DNA from: Rhizobium sp. NXC14
GTDB taxonomy: Bacteria > Pseudomonadota > Alphaproteobacteria > Rhizobiales > Rhizobiaceae
Direction of reading: 5' to 3'
DNA: 64,000 bases
NCBI RefSeq assembly: GCF_002117485.1
Contig: NZ_CP021030.1
Location: forward strand, 251,001 to 315,000
This document shows positions 36,990-46,308 of this stretch, in pieces. Positions within the stretch are counted from its first letter, which is position 1. Each line of letters opens with the position of its first letter. A model generated the notes under the pieces. That model was not told the origin of the DNA. It saw only the letters and a program-made list of their open reading frames with translations, and made no database searches. Position numbers and translations under genes: made by a program.

Positions 36990-37364
36990 TCATTTACGGC
37001 GAAGCACCATGCCGCCATGATGGAGCGTATTGTCGTCGACGAAATCGCCATCGGCGGTGAAGCCCGTATCGTCCCAATACTCGATATGTGTTCCGGTGAC
37101 TTCGTAGCGTCCGCGATAGGCGCTCTCCCGGTGTCCGCGGGCCTCGTCGTACCGATTGTCGGGCAGGAGTTCGTGTCGGACTCGGCCGTCGTCGGTGACC
37201 CACATTCCGACATAGGGATGCTGCTGCATGGTGTTCTCGCTTGGCTGTTGAAACTTGGATTTTCGCTCGTTCGAGGCGTCAGCGGACCACGTGGGGAGCG
37301 CCGTGCCGGTCAGAATGATTGCGGTGAAGAGATGCAGAACTGGGCTGCTGTAAAACTTTGGCAT
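36990..37364 (-). CDS. Exported Atu4866-type protein
   Basis: Protein of 124 residues with a signal peptide (about 1-28, LHLFTAIILTGTALPTWSA) and then a domain (about 46-124) like the small Agrobacterium Atu4866 protein. Its marks are HPYVGMWVTDDGRVRHELLP, NRYDEARG and a beta-rich tail. The family is known mainly from structure (small beta barrel) and has no proven function. Many homologues lack a signal peptide, so the exported form is a point of note. AAGGAAGAG precedes the ATG. It is divergent from LysR 37491. Confidence 0.75.
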   Translation of the reverse strand: MPKFYSSPVLHLFTAIILTGTALPTWSADASNERKSKFQQPSENTMQQHPYVGMWVTDDGRVRHELLPDNRYDEARGHRESAYRGRYEVTGTHIEYWDDTGFTADGDFVDDNTLHHGGMVLRRK

Positions 37365-37470
37365 CGCTCTTCCTTTCGACGCGGGCAGCACTCGGGGCTA
37401 GCTCATGCCTTGCCATCGACAGAAGATAATCTTGGCGAGCCGCGCGATTAAGTTGCCAATGCCGAATGGC

Positions 37471-37491
37471 TTGGTTAGCATTGCTAACCAA
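37471..37491. promoter_or_regulatory. Perfect dyad abutting the LysR start codon
   Basis: The arms TTGGTTAGC and GCTAACCAA surround ATT. The last base is the A of the annotated ATG at 37491. It contains the T-N11-A core common to LysR sites and is probably the autoregulatory operator. No ribosome-binding site is seen in front of the ATG. Confidence 0.65.
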
Positions 37492-38387
37492 TGGCCGATG
37501 ATCTCGAAGGCATTTCAGTCTTTCTCGCCGTAGCGGAGGCGCGGAATTTCCGGCTTGCCGGCGAGCGTCTCGGCGTGACCCGCTCCGCCGTCAGCCAGGC
37601 CTTGCAGCGCCTTGAGGACCGGCTTGGTGCGCCCCTGGTTCAGCGCACGACGCGCAGTGTCAGCCTGACCGAGGCCGGCGAAGTCTTCCTTGCGGCGGTT
37701 CGTCCCTCGATGCGCCAAGTCAGCGATGCGATGCAGACGGTACGCGACATGCAAGCGCGCCCGAGCGGCCTGTTGCGGGTCACTGTTTCCTCCATCGCCG
37801 AGCGCTTCCTATCCGGCACTTTGCTCACCGGCTTCATGCAGGCCTGCCCCGGCATCAAGCTCGATATCACCATCACCGATGACGAATTCGACATCGTCGA
37901 AGCCGGCTTCGATGCTGGTGTGAGATTGGGCGAGGTGATCGAGCAGGACATGATCGCGGTACCGGTCTCGTCTCAACAGAGACAATGCGCCGCCGCATCG
38001 CCAAGCTATCTAGAGCGTCACGGTTCGCCTCGCCATCCCCGCGACCTGCAGAACCACGCCTGCATCGGATGGCGGCCGCGCCCGGATACCGCGCCCTATC
38101 GCTGGGAATTCACCGAAAATGACCGCGACTTCGATGTCGCCGTCGATCCCGTGGTCACGACCAATGACATGGGAATGATGATCCGCATGGCCTGCGCCGG
38201 GGCCGGGATCACCTTCGGCATGGTGGAAACCTTCGCGCCCTATGTCGATCGCGGCGAGCTCATCCCGCTGCTGGAGGATTTCTGCCCGCCCTTTCCTGGT
38301 TTCTACCTCTACTATCCCAGGCGCCAGAGGCAGCCAGTAAAACTGCGCGCGCTGGTCGACTATGTGCGCCGGTCGGCCGATCGCTAG
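37491..38387 (+). CDS. LysR-family transcriptional regulator
   Basis: Regulator of 298 residues. The N-terminal winged helix is residues 1-62 (FRLAGERLGVTRSAVSQALQ), followed by a CrgA-like effector domain (about 90-295). It is divergent from the exported Atu4866-type protein and the SDR pair, which it may control. No Shine-Dalgarno is visible; the operator-like dyad runs into the start codon, so it may be translated from a very short or leaderless message, or an upstream start may be used. Confidence 0.9.
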   Translation: MADDLEGISVFLAVAEARNFRLAGERLGVTRSAVSQALQRLEDRLGAPLVQRTTRSVSLTEAGEVFLAAVRPSMRQVSDAMQTVRDMQARPSGLLRVTVSSIAERFLSGTLLTGFMQACPGIKLDITITDDEFDIVEAGFDAGVRLGEVIEQDMIAVPVSSQQRQCAAASPSYLERHGSPRHPRDLQNHACIGWRPRPDTAPYRWEFTENDRDFDVAVDPVVTTNDMGMMIRMACAGAGITFGMVETFAPYVDRGELIPLLEDFCPPFPGFYLYYPRRQRQPVKLRALVDYVRRSADR

Positions 38388-38524
38388 ACCTACTCGAGTG
38401 CCGTGCCGCCGGCATGGTTGCTGCGAGCATGTGGTTTTGGTATTTCGAGCCTTCATGGCGAAGCGGGCGACGTCGTGCTGGCTGCTCCGGTCGCCGTTCT
38501 GACCATCCCGCTGGCGGAGAACAT

Positions 38525-39379
38525 ATGCTCGACGACGTCTTTCCCATTCCGACCAGGGCAGTGATCCGCCAGGGTGGTCGAGCCTGCTTCCATCGCCTCG
38601 TCACTACCAGCCCGCTGCTGATCCAGGTCCAGTCTGGAACGAAGATCGTCATGTCGGATGACAAGCCTTTGCGCCTCGAGGCGGGCGATTACGGTCTGTT
38701 GCCCGACTACCGGCCGTTGACGATGGAGAACATTCCCAAGGCGCCTCAGAAGTATCAGACCCTGGCGCTTGCAATTCCGCGAAAGCTTTTCGAGGACGCT
38801 TATGATAGGATGGGATCGGTCGCCGTGCCATCACGGCCTCTTCCGGCCAGCACCTCGAGGCTGCCGGAGGAAGCTGCTGCATTGTTCGAATATTGCAGTC
38901 AGCCGGGCAATCTGGCGCGGCTTCCGGGCGCCATCGCCAAGGCCCGTCTGATGGAACTCGTCACCTGGTTCGCGCTCTGCGGGGCGGTTCTCGGCCGATG
39001 CGAAAGCCCCCGGCTTGAGGACCGGCTGAGGCAGATGATCGAAGCTGATCCGGCCGGCGCCTGGACGCTGGCGCATGCTGCGGGCTTGTTCAACATGAGC
39101 GAGGCGACGCTGCGGCGCAGGCTCTCCGCCGAGAATACAGCCTTCAGCGAGATCTTGAGCGATACCCGGATGAACCGTGCTCTGGCGCTCATTCAGACCA
39201 CGACATTGCCGATGGCGCAGGTTGCGCTGGAGGTCGGTTACGATTCGCCTTCGCAATTTTCCGCGCGCTTCAAGGAGCGGTTTGGCGTCAGCCCACGCCA
39301 TGTACGCAGCGGACCCGAACAATTTGAGCGGATCGGGGCAGAAATTGAGCAGAGCGGGGCAGATGCGCTGGCGCGGTGA
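38525..39379 (+). CDS. AraC-family transcriptional regulator
   Basis: Regulator of 284 residues. An N-terminal cupin-like sensing domain (about 1-170, LRLEAGDYGLLPDY) is followed by a C-terminal pair of helix-turn-helices (about 182-270: LAHAAGLFNMSEATLRRRL and MAQVALEVGYDSPSQFSARF). GGCGGAG lies before ATG 38525. The frame is open 37 codons further upstream without support. A PEBP-like gene follows 39 bases after the stop and may be its target. Confidence 0.88.
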   Translation: MLDDVFPIPTRAVIRQGGRACFHRLVTTSPLLIQVQSGTKIVMSDDKPLRLEAGDYGLLPDYRPLTMENIPKAPQKYQTLALAIPRKLFEDAYDRMGSVAVPSRPLPASTSRLPEEAAALFEYCSQPGNLARLPGAIAKARLMELVTWFALCGAVLGRCESPRLEDRLRQMIEADPAGAWTLAHAAGLFNMSEATLRRRLSAENTAFSEILSDTRMNRALALIQTTTLPMAQVALEVGYDSPSQFSARFKERFGVSPRHVRSGPEQFERIGAEIEQSGADALAR

Positions 39380-39418
39380 CGATAGTTTCCCGGCATCGTC
39401 AACCACAGGAGAATAGCA

Positions 39419-39964
39419 ATGCGATTGATCACAGCAGCACTTATGGCCGCCTCCGTCTTCGGCGCCACGGCCGCCCATGCCGAAATGAAGCTCACCTCGA
39501 AGGATCTGACCGTCGGCAAGGCCATGGCCGATGCGCAGGTCTTCAACGGCTTCGGTTGCTCGGGCAAGAACATCTCGCCGGAACTGGCCTGGTCGGGCGC
39601 ACCCGAGGGAACCAAGAGCTTCGCCGTCATGGCGTACGATCCGGATGCGCCCACGGGTTCCGGCTGGTGGCATTGGACGGTGTTCAACATCCCGGCAAAG
39701 ACTTCGGAGATTGCCGCTGGCGCGAGCGGTGACAAGAAGCTTCCCGCAGGCGCCGTGGAAGGCCATACAGATTTCGGCACCTCCGGATATGGCGGCGCAT
39801 GCCCACCGGCCGGCGATAAGCCGCACCGCTACCAGTTCACCGTCTACGCGCTCAAGGTGGACAAGCTTCCGCTTCCCGAGACGGCGCCGGGCGCCATGGT
39901 CGGCTTCTATGTCAGGGCCAACACGCTCGACAAGGCCTCGATCGAGGTCACTTACGGCCGCTGA
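39419..39964 (+). CDS. Exported YbhB/YbcL-type PEBP-like protein
   Basis: Phosphatidylethanolamine-binding-like protein of 181 residues with a signal peptide (about 1-21, ITAALMAASVFGATAAHA). YbhB/YbcL hallmarks are CSGKNISPELAWSG, MAYDPDAPTGSGWWHW (ligand pocket), FGTSGYGGACPPAGDKPHRY and the tail ASIEVTYGR. Proteins of this kind are linked to signalling or protease control, but the function is unproven. CAGGAG lies seven bases before the ATG. Confidence 0.9.
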   Translation: MRLITAALMAASVFGATAAHAEMKLTSKDLTVGKAMADAQVFNGFGCSGKNISPELAWSGAPEGTKSFAVMAYDPDAPTGSGWWHWTVFNIPAKTSEIAAGASGDKKLPAGAVEGHTDFGTSGYGGACPPAGDKPHRYQFTVYALKVDKLPLPETAPGAMVGFYVRANTLDKASIEVTYGR

Positions 39965-40000
39965 AGCCGGCTCTGGAGCCGCAACATCCTTGCATACCAA

Positions 40001-40034
40001 AGACCGGCCCTGGTGACTAAACCTCGGCCGGTCT
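40001..40034 (+). terminator. Strong hairpin after the PEBP-like gene
   Basis: The arms AGACCGGCC and GGCCGGTCT pair over nine bases around a 16-base loop, 36 bases after the stop. There is no T tract, so it may be a Rho-assisted terminator or an mRNA 3' stabiliser. Confidence 0.4.
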
Positions 40035-40083
40035 GTGCGCTGAGGCAAGCGCAGGCGGCATCAGAGGGATGCAAGCAATGTTG

Positions 40084-40132
40084 CGGCGTGCTTCGACGCT
40101 ACGCCTATGGGCTTCGCACCTCAGCATGAGGG
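40084..40132. repeat. Probable rhizobial intergenic repeat
   Basis: The stretch from GTGCTTCGACGC to CACCTCAGCATGAGGGAGG resembles repeats I recall between genes in Rhizobiales. It lies in the 254-base gap 39965-40218, which has no gene apart from the hairpin at 40001. The match is from memory and the pairing is imperfect. Confidence 0.4.
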
Positions 40133-40218
40133 AGGTTGGAGAAGGCCGCGCTCATAACTGCAGGCGTGAGAGGTGCGCGCCGCCCACGATCGGACAAGTT
40201 TACTTGCGGCTCCTTGGA

Positions 40219-40749
40219 CTAGGCAGGAACATAGGTCAGCTTGATCACATTCTCGTCGATCAGATCATGGCTCACACGACGAAGCGGCGGCCGGGGCCCG
40301 GCGAAATAGGGTTTGCCGTGGCCAAGCACGACGGGATGCAGGTAGATGTGATATTCATCGATCAGCCCGAGTCCGGTAAGGCTTTGCGCCAAGTCCGGCC
40401 CGGCAACTTCGATCTCCCCGTCACGCTCGGCCTTTAGCGCGCGCATCGCGCCCTCGAGATCATTCCCAACAATCCCGGCGTTGGGGCCGACCGACGTCAA
40501 CGAGCGCGAGACCACCCATTTCGGCTGCTTCCGCCACGCCGCTGCGAAGGCTCGCTGCTCGGTATCCCATTCGGGATGATCCTCATCCCAATAACGCATG
40601 ACCTCGTACATCCGGCGGCCGTAGACGCTGCCCGCCTGCCTCTGAGCCTGCTCGACGAAGTGGCGGAAGAGGGTGGGACTTGGCCCGAAGGCTGTGTGGT
40701 CGACGTAACCGTCCAGCGACTGGTTCATCCCGAAGACGAGCTTAGCCAT
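40219..40749 (-). CDS. Dihydrofolate reductase-like (RibD C-terminal family) protein
   Basis: Protein of 176 residues with the DHFR/RibD-C fold (LVFGMNQSLDGYVDHTAFGP at the start, VYGRRMYEVMRYW, EIEVAGPDLAQSLTGLGLIDEYHIYLHPVVLGHGKPYF). It is one of many small reductases of unknown substrate in soil bacteria and is not the essential FolA. Start MAKLVFG at 40749 has AAGGAAG before it; the longer frame to 40833 is less likely. Confidence 0.85.
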   Translation of the reverse strand: MAKLVFGMNQSLDGYVDHTAFGPSPTLFRHFVEQAQRQAGSVYGRRMYEVMRYWDEDHPEWDTEQRAFAAAWRKQPKWVVSRSLTSVGPNAGIVGNDLEGAMRALKAERDGEIEVAGPDLAQSLTGLGLIDEYHIYLHPVVLGHGKPYFAGPRPPLRRVSHDLIDENVIKLTYVPA

Positions 40750-41148
40750 GCCAACTTCCTTCTTGAACAAAGTATGTGCGTGAGTTCGGCTGCGTAGCGG
40801 GAGTAAGTTAGGCAAACTGATTTTATTTTGCAATTGGTTTTGGCTGAACTCGAACGCCCGTCCGAAATGATCGGGGCAGGCGCTTCATCGAGCATCGATC
40901 CGCTTACATCAGCGATGCACCGGCAGTCTCAGCCCCACTTCGTCTCGCCTTCGGCGAGCTTGTGTTGGTCGACCGACCGATCGAGGCAAATGGAGAAGCG
41001 ATTAAGGCCGGCGAGATCCCTGGCGGACGCTCCGCGTGACGCGACTTCCCAATGCCAGCGGCTTGGCTTCTTGAAGTGCCGCAGCATGAGGCGCGGGCGG
41101 AGGTGCTTCTGCCGCTCAAATAGCTACCTCGGAGGGCGGCTTCTGCCC
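40750..41148. other. Gene-free region beside the guaA 3' end
   Basis: About 400 bases between the DHFR-like gene and guaA. Open frames here have no recognisable product. A CTCGCC-TTCG-GGCGAG-like small hairpin lies near 40949. The 3' end of guaA is a known integration hotspot for mobile islands, but no integrase or duplicated guaA end is visible. Confidence 0.4.
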
Positions 41149-42711
41149 TCACTCCCACTCGATCGTGCCGGGCGGCTTCGACGTGACGTCGTAGACCACC
41201 CGGTTGATGCCGCGCACCTCGTTGATGATACGGGTGGCGGCGCGGCCGAGGAATTCCATGTCGTAGTGGTAGAAATCCGCCGTCATGCCGTCGACCGAGG
41301 TGACGGCTCGCAGCGCACAGACGAATTCATACGTGCGCCCGTCGCCCATCACACCGACAGTCTGGACGGGAAGCAGCACGGCGAAGGCCTGCCAGATCGC
41401 GTCGTAGAGGCCGGCCTTGCGGATTTCGTCGAGATAGATCGCATCGGCCTCGCGCAGGATCTCAAGCTTCTCGCGTGTGATGCCGCCGGGGCAGCGGATG
41501 GCAAGGCCAGGGCCGGGGAAGGGGTGGCGGCCGATGAAGCTGTCAGGCAGGCCGAGCTCGCGGCCGAGCGCGCGCACCTCGTCCTTGAACAGTTCGCGCA
41601 GCGGCTCGACGAGCTGCATGTTCATCCGCTCCGGCAGGCCGCCGACATTGTGGTGCGACTTGATCGTCACCGACGGGCCGCCGGTGAAGGAAACGCTCTC
41701 GATAACGTCGGGATAGAGCGTGCCCTGGCCGAGGAAATCGGCGCCGCCGAGTTTCTTCGCCTCTTCCTCGAAGGTTTCGATGAAGAGCCGGCCAATAATC
41801 TTGCGCTTGGTCTCAGGGTCGCTAACGCCCTCGAGCTCGCCGATGAAACGGTCTGAGGCATCGACGTGCAGCAGATGCAGATTGTAGTGCTCGCGGAACA
41901 TGGCGACGACATTGGCCGCCTCGTCCTTGCGCATCAGCCCGTGGTCGACGAGGATGCAGGTCAGCTGGTCCCCGACCGCCTCGTGGATCAGGAGTGCCGC
42001 GACGGAGCTGTCGACGCCACCTGAAAGCGCGCAGATGACGCGCTTGTCACCGACCTGCTTGCGGATCTCGTCGACCGCTTTTTGGCGATAGGCCGACATC
42101 GACCAGTCGCCCTTGATGCCGGCGACATTGTGGATGAAGTTGCCGATCAGCTTGGCGCCGTCGGGCGTATGCACGACCTCGGGGTGGAACTGTACGCCGT
42201 AATATTTGCGCTTCTCGTCGGCTATGAAGGCGAAGGGCGCGTTGGAAGAGGTGGCGACCACCTCGAAACCATCCGGCAGCGCCGTGACGCGGTCGCCATG
42301 GCTCATCCAGACCTGATGGCGCGAGCCGGAGGACCAGAGGCCTTCGAACAGCTGGCAATCCTTGTCGACATCCAGAAAGGCGCGGCCGAATTCACGGTGA
42401 TGGCCGCTTTCGACCTTGCCGCCGAGCTGCATGCACATCGTCTGCTGACCGTAGCAGATGCCAAAGACCGGCAGGCCGCTATCGAAGATGATCTGGGGCG
42501 CTCGCGGCGATCCCTCGTCCACGGTGGAAGCCGGGCTGCCGGAGAGGATCACGGCCTTCGGCTGCAGGCGCTTGAAGCCTTCTTCGGCGGATTGAAAGGG
42601 GACGATCTCGCAATAGACGCCGGCCTCGCGCACGCGCCGTGCGATGAGCTGGGTCACCTGGCTGCCGAAATCGACGATGAGAACGGAGTCGGGATGTGCT
42701 GTCTGGGTCAT
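41149..42711 (-). CDS. guaA: GMP synthase (glutamine-hydrolysing)
   Basis: Converts XMP to GMP with glutamine-derived ammonia; 520 residues. The class I amidotransferase domain (about 1-200) has nucleophile C86 in FGICYGQQ, and the His/Glu pair is in [10 protein letters not shown]. The ATP-pyrophosphatase domain has the P-loop [11 protein letters not shown]. The dimerisation domain ends in KPPGTIEWE. It is intact at normal length. The nucleosidase gene 111 bases upstream on the same strand also belongs to purine metabolism. Confidence 0.98.
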   Translation of the reverse strand: MTQTAHPDSVLIVDFGSQVTQLIARRVREAGVYCEIVPFQSAEEGFKRLQPKAVILSGSPASTVDEGSPRAPQIIFDSGLPVFGICYGQQTMCMQLGGKVESGHHREFGRAFLDVDKDCQLFEGLWSSGSRHQVWMSHGDRVTALPDGFEVVATSSNAPFAFIADEKRKYYGVQFHPEVVHTPDGAKLIGNFIHNVAGIKGDWSMSAYRQKAVDEIRKQVGDKRVICALSGGVDSSVAALLIHEAVGDQLTCILVDHGLMRKDEAANVVAMFREHYNLHLLHVDASDRFIGELEGVSDPETKRKIIGRLFIETFEEEAKKLGGADFLGQGTLYPDVIESVSFTGGPSVTIKSHHNVGGLPERMNMQLVEPLRELFKDEVRALGRELGLPDSFIGRHPFPGPGLAIRCPGGITREKLEILREADAIYLDEIRKAGLYDAIWQAFAVLLPVQTVGVMGDGRTYEFVCALRAVTSVDGMTADFYHYDMEFLGRAATRIINEVRGINRVVYDVTSKPPGTIEWE

Positions 42712-42821
42712 GGCGAGGCTTTAAAGAAAAGCGCTTCGCCTGGCAATCGGGGAAATCGACGGTGTCGGGTTTTTATTGTTCCGATTGTCCCCGCGCCGGA
42801 GAAGACGCGCGGCGCTGAACT

Positions 42822-43460
42822 CTAAAACCAGAAAACCCCGTCCTCCAGCGCCGTGAACAGACTGTCGACGCCGTAGGAAAGCTTGCGATCGACGATATGC
42901 AGATATTCCGTCCAGCCGGAGATATGCTGCAGTTCGACCGCACCGTCGGAAATGCCGCGCAGGCCGATCAGCGGCAGCTTGTAGCCCTGGCAGGCGCGCA
43001 GCACCGCATAGGTTTCCATGTCGACCATGTCGGCTTCGATGTCGCTATAGGCGGTACCCGAGATGACGTTGCCGCCGGTGGAAAGGCTTGCCTCGGGAAT
43101 GCCGGGGATGCGCAGCGGCAGTTCGAGCGCAGCGGGCAGGTCGAGAAACGGCGTCCTACCCTTTTCGAAACCGAGCGGCGAGGCGTCCATGTCGCGATAG
43201 GAGACCGAGCTCACCTGATAGACTTCGGTCTGCTCCAGTTTCGCCGAACCGGCCGAGCCGAGCGAAACCACGAGATCCGGCAGGTCGTCGGCCGCATCCA
43301 GCCGTGCCAGGGTCTTGGTCAGCGCGACCGCTGCCTCGACCGGGCCAACGCCGGTCATCAGGGGTTCAATACGCGAACGCAGGAATGAGCCGTATTCGGC
43401 CTCCGCCGCCATGACGAAAAGCATGGATTTTCCTGCGACCGACTTCAGCTCGAACTTCAT
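42822..43460 (-). CDS. MTA/SAH nucleosidase-like protein
   Basis: Nucleosidase/phosphorylase of the PNP-UDP family with 212 residues. It would cleave adenine from S-adenosylhomocysteine or methylthioadenosine. The N-terminal MLFVMAAEAEYGSFL and GVGPVEAAVALTKTL, the ribose-site ADMVDMETYAVLRAC with its conserved glutamate, and the catalytic aspartate in RGISDGA are visible. It is shorter than E. coli MtnN and more divergent, so specificity is not certain. Its ATG overlaps the thioesterase stop by four bases. Confidence 0.82.
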   Translation of the reverse strand: MKFELKSVAGKSMLFVMAAEAEYGSFLRSRIEPLMTGVGPVEAAVALTKTLARLDAADDLPDLVVSLGSAGSAKLEQTEVYQVSSVSYRDMDASPLGFEKGRTPFLDLPAALELPLRIPGIPEASLSTGGNVISGTAYSDIEADMVDMETYAVLRACQGYKLPLIGLRGISDGAVELQHISGWTEYLHIVDRKLSYGVDSLFTALEDGVFWF

Positions 43461-43906
43461 CCTGTAATTCCTTCTCTCCCGCGGATGACCATCATCGTTC
43501 CGGTCATGGAGGCGATGAGTTTCGCCGGCCCGTCGCTGATCGCGTAGCCTCGCCCGTCTGCGACGATAATGGTGGAGCCGGGTTTGGTGATTTCGCCGCG
43601 AAACAGGAAGCGCTCGCCACGCCCCGGCGACATGAGATTGACCTTGAACTCGATTGTCAGGATCGAGGCTTCAGGGTCGATGACGCTGTAGGCGGCAAAG
43701 CCGCAGGCCGAATCCAGCGCCGCCGAAATGATGCCCGCATGCAGGATGCCGTGCTGCTGTGTCAGTTTGACGTCGAAGGGAAGCTCGATCTCGACGACGC
43801 CGTGCTCGACGCGCGTCAGCTCCGCGCCGATCGTCTGCATCGCCGCCTGGCGCGCAAAATTGCGGCGGATTCGCGCGCGGAAATCGCCCCTGTCAGTCTC
43901 GCTCAT
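43457..43906 (-). CDS. PaaI-type hotdog-fold thioesterase
   Basis: Acyl-CoA thioesterase of 149 residues with a single hotdog domain (about 35-145). The catalytic loop QQHGILHAGIISAALDSACGFAAY has the conserved HGxxHxG form, and MSPGRGERFLFRGEI is the CoA-side strand. Start MSETDRG at 43906 is chosen over the longer frame to 44020. It is translationally coupled to the nucleosidase (ATGA overlap). It is divergent from the DUF2252 gene. Confidence 0.87.
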   Translation of the reverse strand: MSETDRGDFRARIRRNFARQAAMQTIGAELTRVEHGVVEIELPFDVKLTQQHGILHAGIISAALDSACGFAAYSVIDPEASILTIEFKVNLMSPGRGERFLFRGEITKPGSTIIVADGRGYAISDGPAKLIASMTGTMMVIRGREGITG

Positions 43907-44148
43907 GGCTACCCCTCTCGAAGCCGGGAAAGTGGCATGGCGGGCCGGATTCGACAAGCTGGACCTTGCCGAAATCCGCCCGGCCGACGCCGGAAACCGC
44001 AAACCGTGTCGCCGGGGCAACCTTTCGCCATGCGTCGTTGTACCAACCCGCTTCTTCAGCGCCGCCAGCCTCGTGCAATGGCGATTGCAGCTTCGCGCGG
44101 AGCGCGTATTCTCGCATCCACACTCGAAAGGATGGATGCATCAGCGGC

Positions 44149-45225
44149 ATGACGACGATATCGCAATCTGTCCGGAATTTCGAGAACTGGCTGAGCGGCG
44201 AACTCGGCGACGATCTCGTCAAGAAGGATCTCAGGGAGAAACATAAGAAGATGCGCAGCAATGCGTTCGTCTTCCTGCGCGCCACCTATTGGCGCTGGTG
44301 CGAAACCATCCTCGGCATCTGCCAGGAACTTGCAGGCGCACCTGAAGTGCTGGCGATCGGCGACACGCATCTGGAAAATTTCGGCACCTGGCGCGATGTC
44401 GAGGGCCGGCTCGTCTGGGGCGTCAATGATTTCGACGACGCGGCGCTCATGCCTTATGCGCTCGACCTCGTTCGTCTGGCGGCAAGCGCCATCTTGGCGC
44501 GTGGCGACAATGGTCCGTCCGTCCGCAGGATCGGCGAACTGATCCTCACCGGCTATCGCCGGGGCCTTGAAAATCCGCTGCCCGTCATCCTCGAACGCGA
44601 CTACAAATGGCTTCGCAAGGCATTGGTGCTGCCGAATGCCGACCGCCAGGAATTTTGGGAGAAATACGAGACGCTGCGTCCCGGCAAGAAACCGGCGCCT
44701 CCCGCCTATATCGAGGCGCTTACCGGTGCATTGCCATCCGGCACAGGTCGCTTCGTGGCCAAGCCGCATCGCGCCGGCACCGGCAGTCTCGGTCGGCCGC
44801 GTTTTGTCGCCTGTAGCGAATGGCAAGGCGGGCCGGTTCTGCGCGAGGCGAAGGCGCTGGTGCCCTCGGCCTGGTCGCTTTGCCACGGGCTGCAGCATGG
44901 GACGATCGATGCAGGCAAGATTGCCGGAGGGCGGATGCGCTCGGCCGATCCCCACTTTCAAGTCTCCGGGCGTATCCTCGTGCGCCGGCTCTCGCCGAAC
45001 AGCCGCAAGATCGAGATCGACAAGCACCCGGAAATCCTGCTTGCGCCGACAATGCTCGAGTTGATGGGCTTCGAGATCGCCAACTGCCATTCCGACGATC
45101 CGGCAGCGGCCGCGGCGATCCTCGAGGACCTACGGGTGCGCGGGAGCGAATGGCTGCATCAAGCGGCAAGGGCTGCGGCGTCGGCGATCAGTGCCGAGCA
45201 GAAGGCCTATGCGCGCGTCGGCTGA
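44149..45225 (+). CDS. DUF2252-family protein
   Basis: Protein of 358 residues. The family signature is GDTHLENFGTW (71-81), followed by GVNDFDDA (91-98), which resembles the catalytic and metal loops of kinase-like folds (HxxN and ND pattern). An ADPHFQVSGRILVRRLSP segment and a helical C-terminus follow. The biochemical function is not known; a small-molecule kinase role is often suggested. ATG 44149 is used; an open frame runs upstream to 43966. Its 3' end overlaps the convergent DUF1513 gene by 19 bases. Confidence 0.8.
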   Translation: MTTISQSVRNFENWLSGELGDDLVKKDLREKHKKMRSNAFVFLRATYWRWCETILGICQELAGAPEVLAIGDTHLENFGTWRDVEGRLVWGVNDFDDAALMPYALDLVRLAASAILARGDNGPSVRRIGELILTGYRRGLENPLPVILERDYKWLRKALVLPNADRQEFWEKYETLRPGKKPAPPAYIEALTGALPSGTGRFVAKPHRAGTGSLGRPRFVACSEWQGGPVLREAKALVPSAWSLCHGLQHGTIDAGKIAGGRMRSADPHFQVSGRILVRRLSPNSRKIEIDKHPEILLAPTMLELMGFEIANCHSDDPAAAAAILEDLRVRGSEWLHQAARAAASAISAEQKAYARVG

Positions 45226-46304
45226 GAGATCCGAACGATGTGCTGATCCCAGGCGACGTCGCTGCGGGTCGACAGGAAGCCGCCATCATAGGAGGAGACG
45301 GCGAAGCCCTCTTTTGCCGGCGCGATGCCCGCGGCATCCGCAATTGCCGTCTCGGCCAGCACCTTGCCCGTCCTCGCGTCGATCGTCACCGAGGCGCCGC
45401 CTTTCGGGGAGGTGATGCCGACGAGGCCTTCGCTGCGATTGACGGCGATCGCCCCGATGTAATTGGCAAGCCTCCGCGTCGTCTCCTCCGGCAGCTCGAC
45501 GAAGGAAAGATCCTCGCCCTTGGCGAAATGGCCGACGAGCGGCGGCAGATCCTTGCGGTGGCCCTCGTACTGGCAGGCGAACCAGATGCGGCCCTCGCCG
45601 TCAAGGTCGACGTGGCGGGTCGACAGCTGCGACCATTCGGCCGGCAGCACATGTTTTTCGATCAACGCGCCCGTCGCCGCATCGATCAGGACCAGCGACG
45701 GCTGCATCGCCCGGAGATTGAGCTTGGTGCGGCCGAAGTCGGGATGGGTCTCGATGCCGCCATTGGCGACAATGAGAAGGCGTCCGTCATCGGACACGGT
45801 CATGTCGTGTGGGCCGATGCCATAGGTCTCGAATTCGCCGATGCGGGTGAAGCGGTCGGTCGCATCGTAGATGCCGATCATGCCGCGATTGCCGTCGAAA
45901 TCGTTCTCGCTGGCGTAGAGAATGCGGCCATCGGGCGAGAAGACGCCGTGGCCGTAGAAATGCCGGTCTTCCCGGGAGCTGATGACGATCGGCTGACCCT
46001 TGTTTCGAGGATCGAAGATCATCGCATAGGTGCCGGGCCGGCGCGCAAAGGCGGCGGTCTTGCCGGTGGCGGCGCTGAAGGCCATGCCGTGAGCTCGGGC
46101 GGGAAGCGCCATCTGATCGACGATCTCGCCGCGCTCCGTCACCGTCGCGATGGCAAAGGAGCCATCGGCGGCGCGAATGCCCGAGGCATAGACGGCGTCC
46201 GACCGCTCCAACGCCATCAGCGATCTTGGCGTCAAGGCCGCAAGGAAGCCAATCCCTGCCGCCTTGACGAAGCTGCGTCGATCGATCGTGGTGCTTCGTA
46301 TCAT
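45207..46304 (-). CDS. Tat-exported DUF1513 beta-propeller protein
   Basis: Protein of 365 residues with a twin-arginine signal (TIDRRSFVKAAGIGFLAAL, about 5-24), so it is exported folded. The rest has repeated propeller-like blades (GHGVFSPDGRILYASENDF, GPHDMTVSDDGRLLIVANGG, STRHVDLDGEGRIWFAC). It is the last gene of the irpA cluster, four bases after the second imelysin. In other proteobacteria the same gene set occurs together and is tied to iron. Its own activity is unknown. Confidence 0.87.
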   Translation of the reverse strand: MIRSTTIDRRSFVKAAGIGFLAALTPRSLMALERSDAVYASGIRAADGSFAIATVTERGEIVDQMALPARAHGMAFSAATGKTAAFARRPGTYAMIFDPRNKGQPIVISSREDRHFYGHGVFSPDGRILYASENDFDGNRGMIGIYDATDRFTRIGEFETYGIGPHDMTVSDDGRLLIVANGGIETHPDFGRTKLNLRAMQPSLVLIDAATGALIEKHVLPAEWSQLSTRHVDLDGEGRIWFACQYEGHRKDLPPLVGHFAKGEDLSFVELPEETTRRLANYIGAIAVNRSEGLVGITSPKGGASVTIDARTGKVLAETAIADAAGIAPAKEGFAVSSYDGGFLSTRSDVAWDQHIVRISQPTRA

Positions 46305-46308
46305 CGCT

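Noticed and set aside
40904..41158. 84-codon minus frame overlapping the guaA end, as an integrase remnant
   Set aside because: The translation shows no recombinase motif (no R-H-R-Y set) and is rich in Ser, Arg and Ala as expected from random GC-rich sequence.
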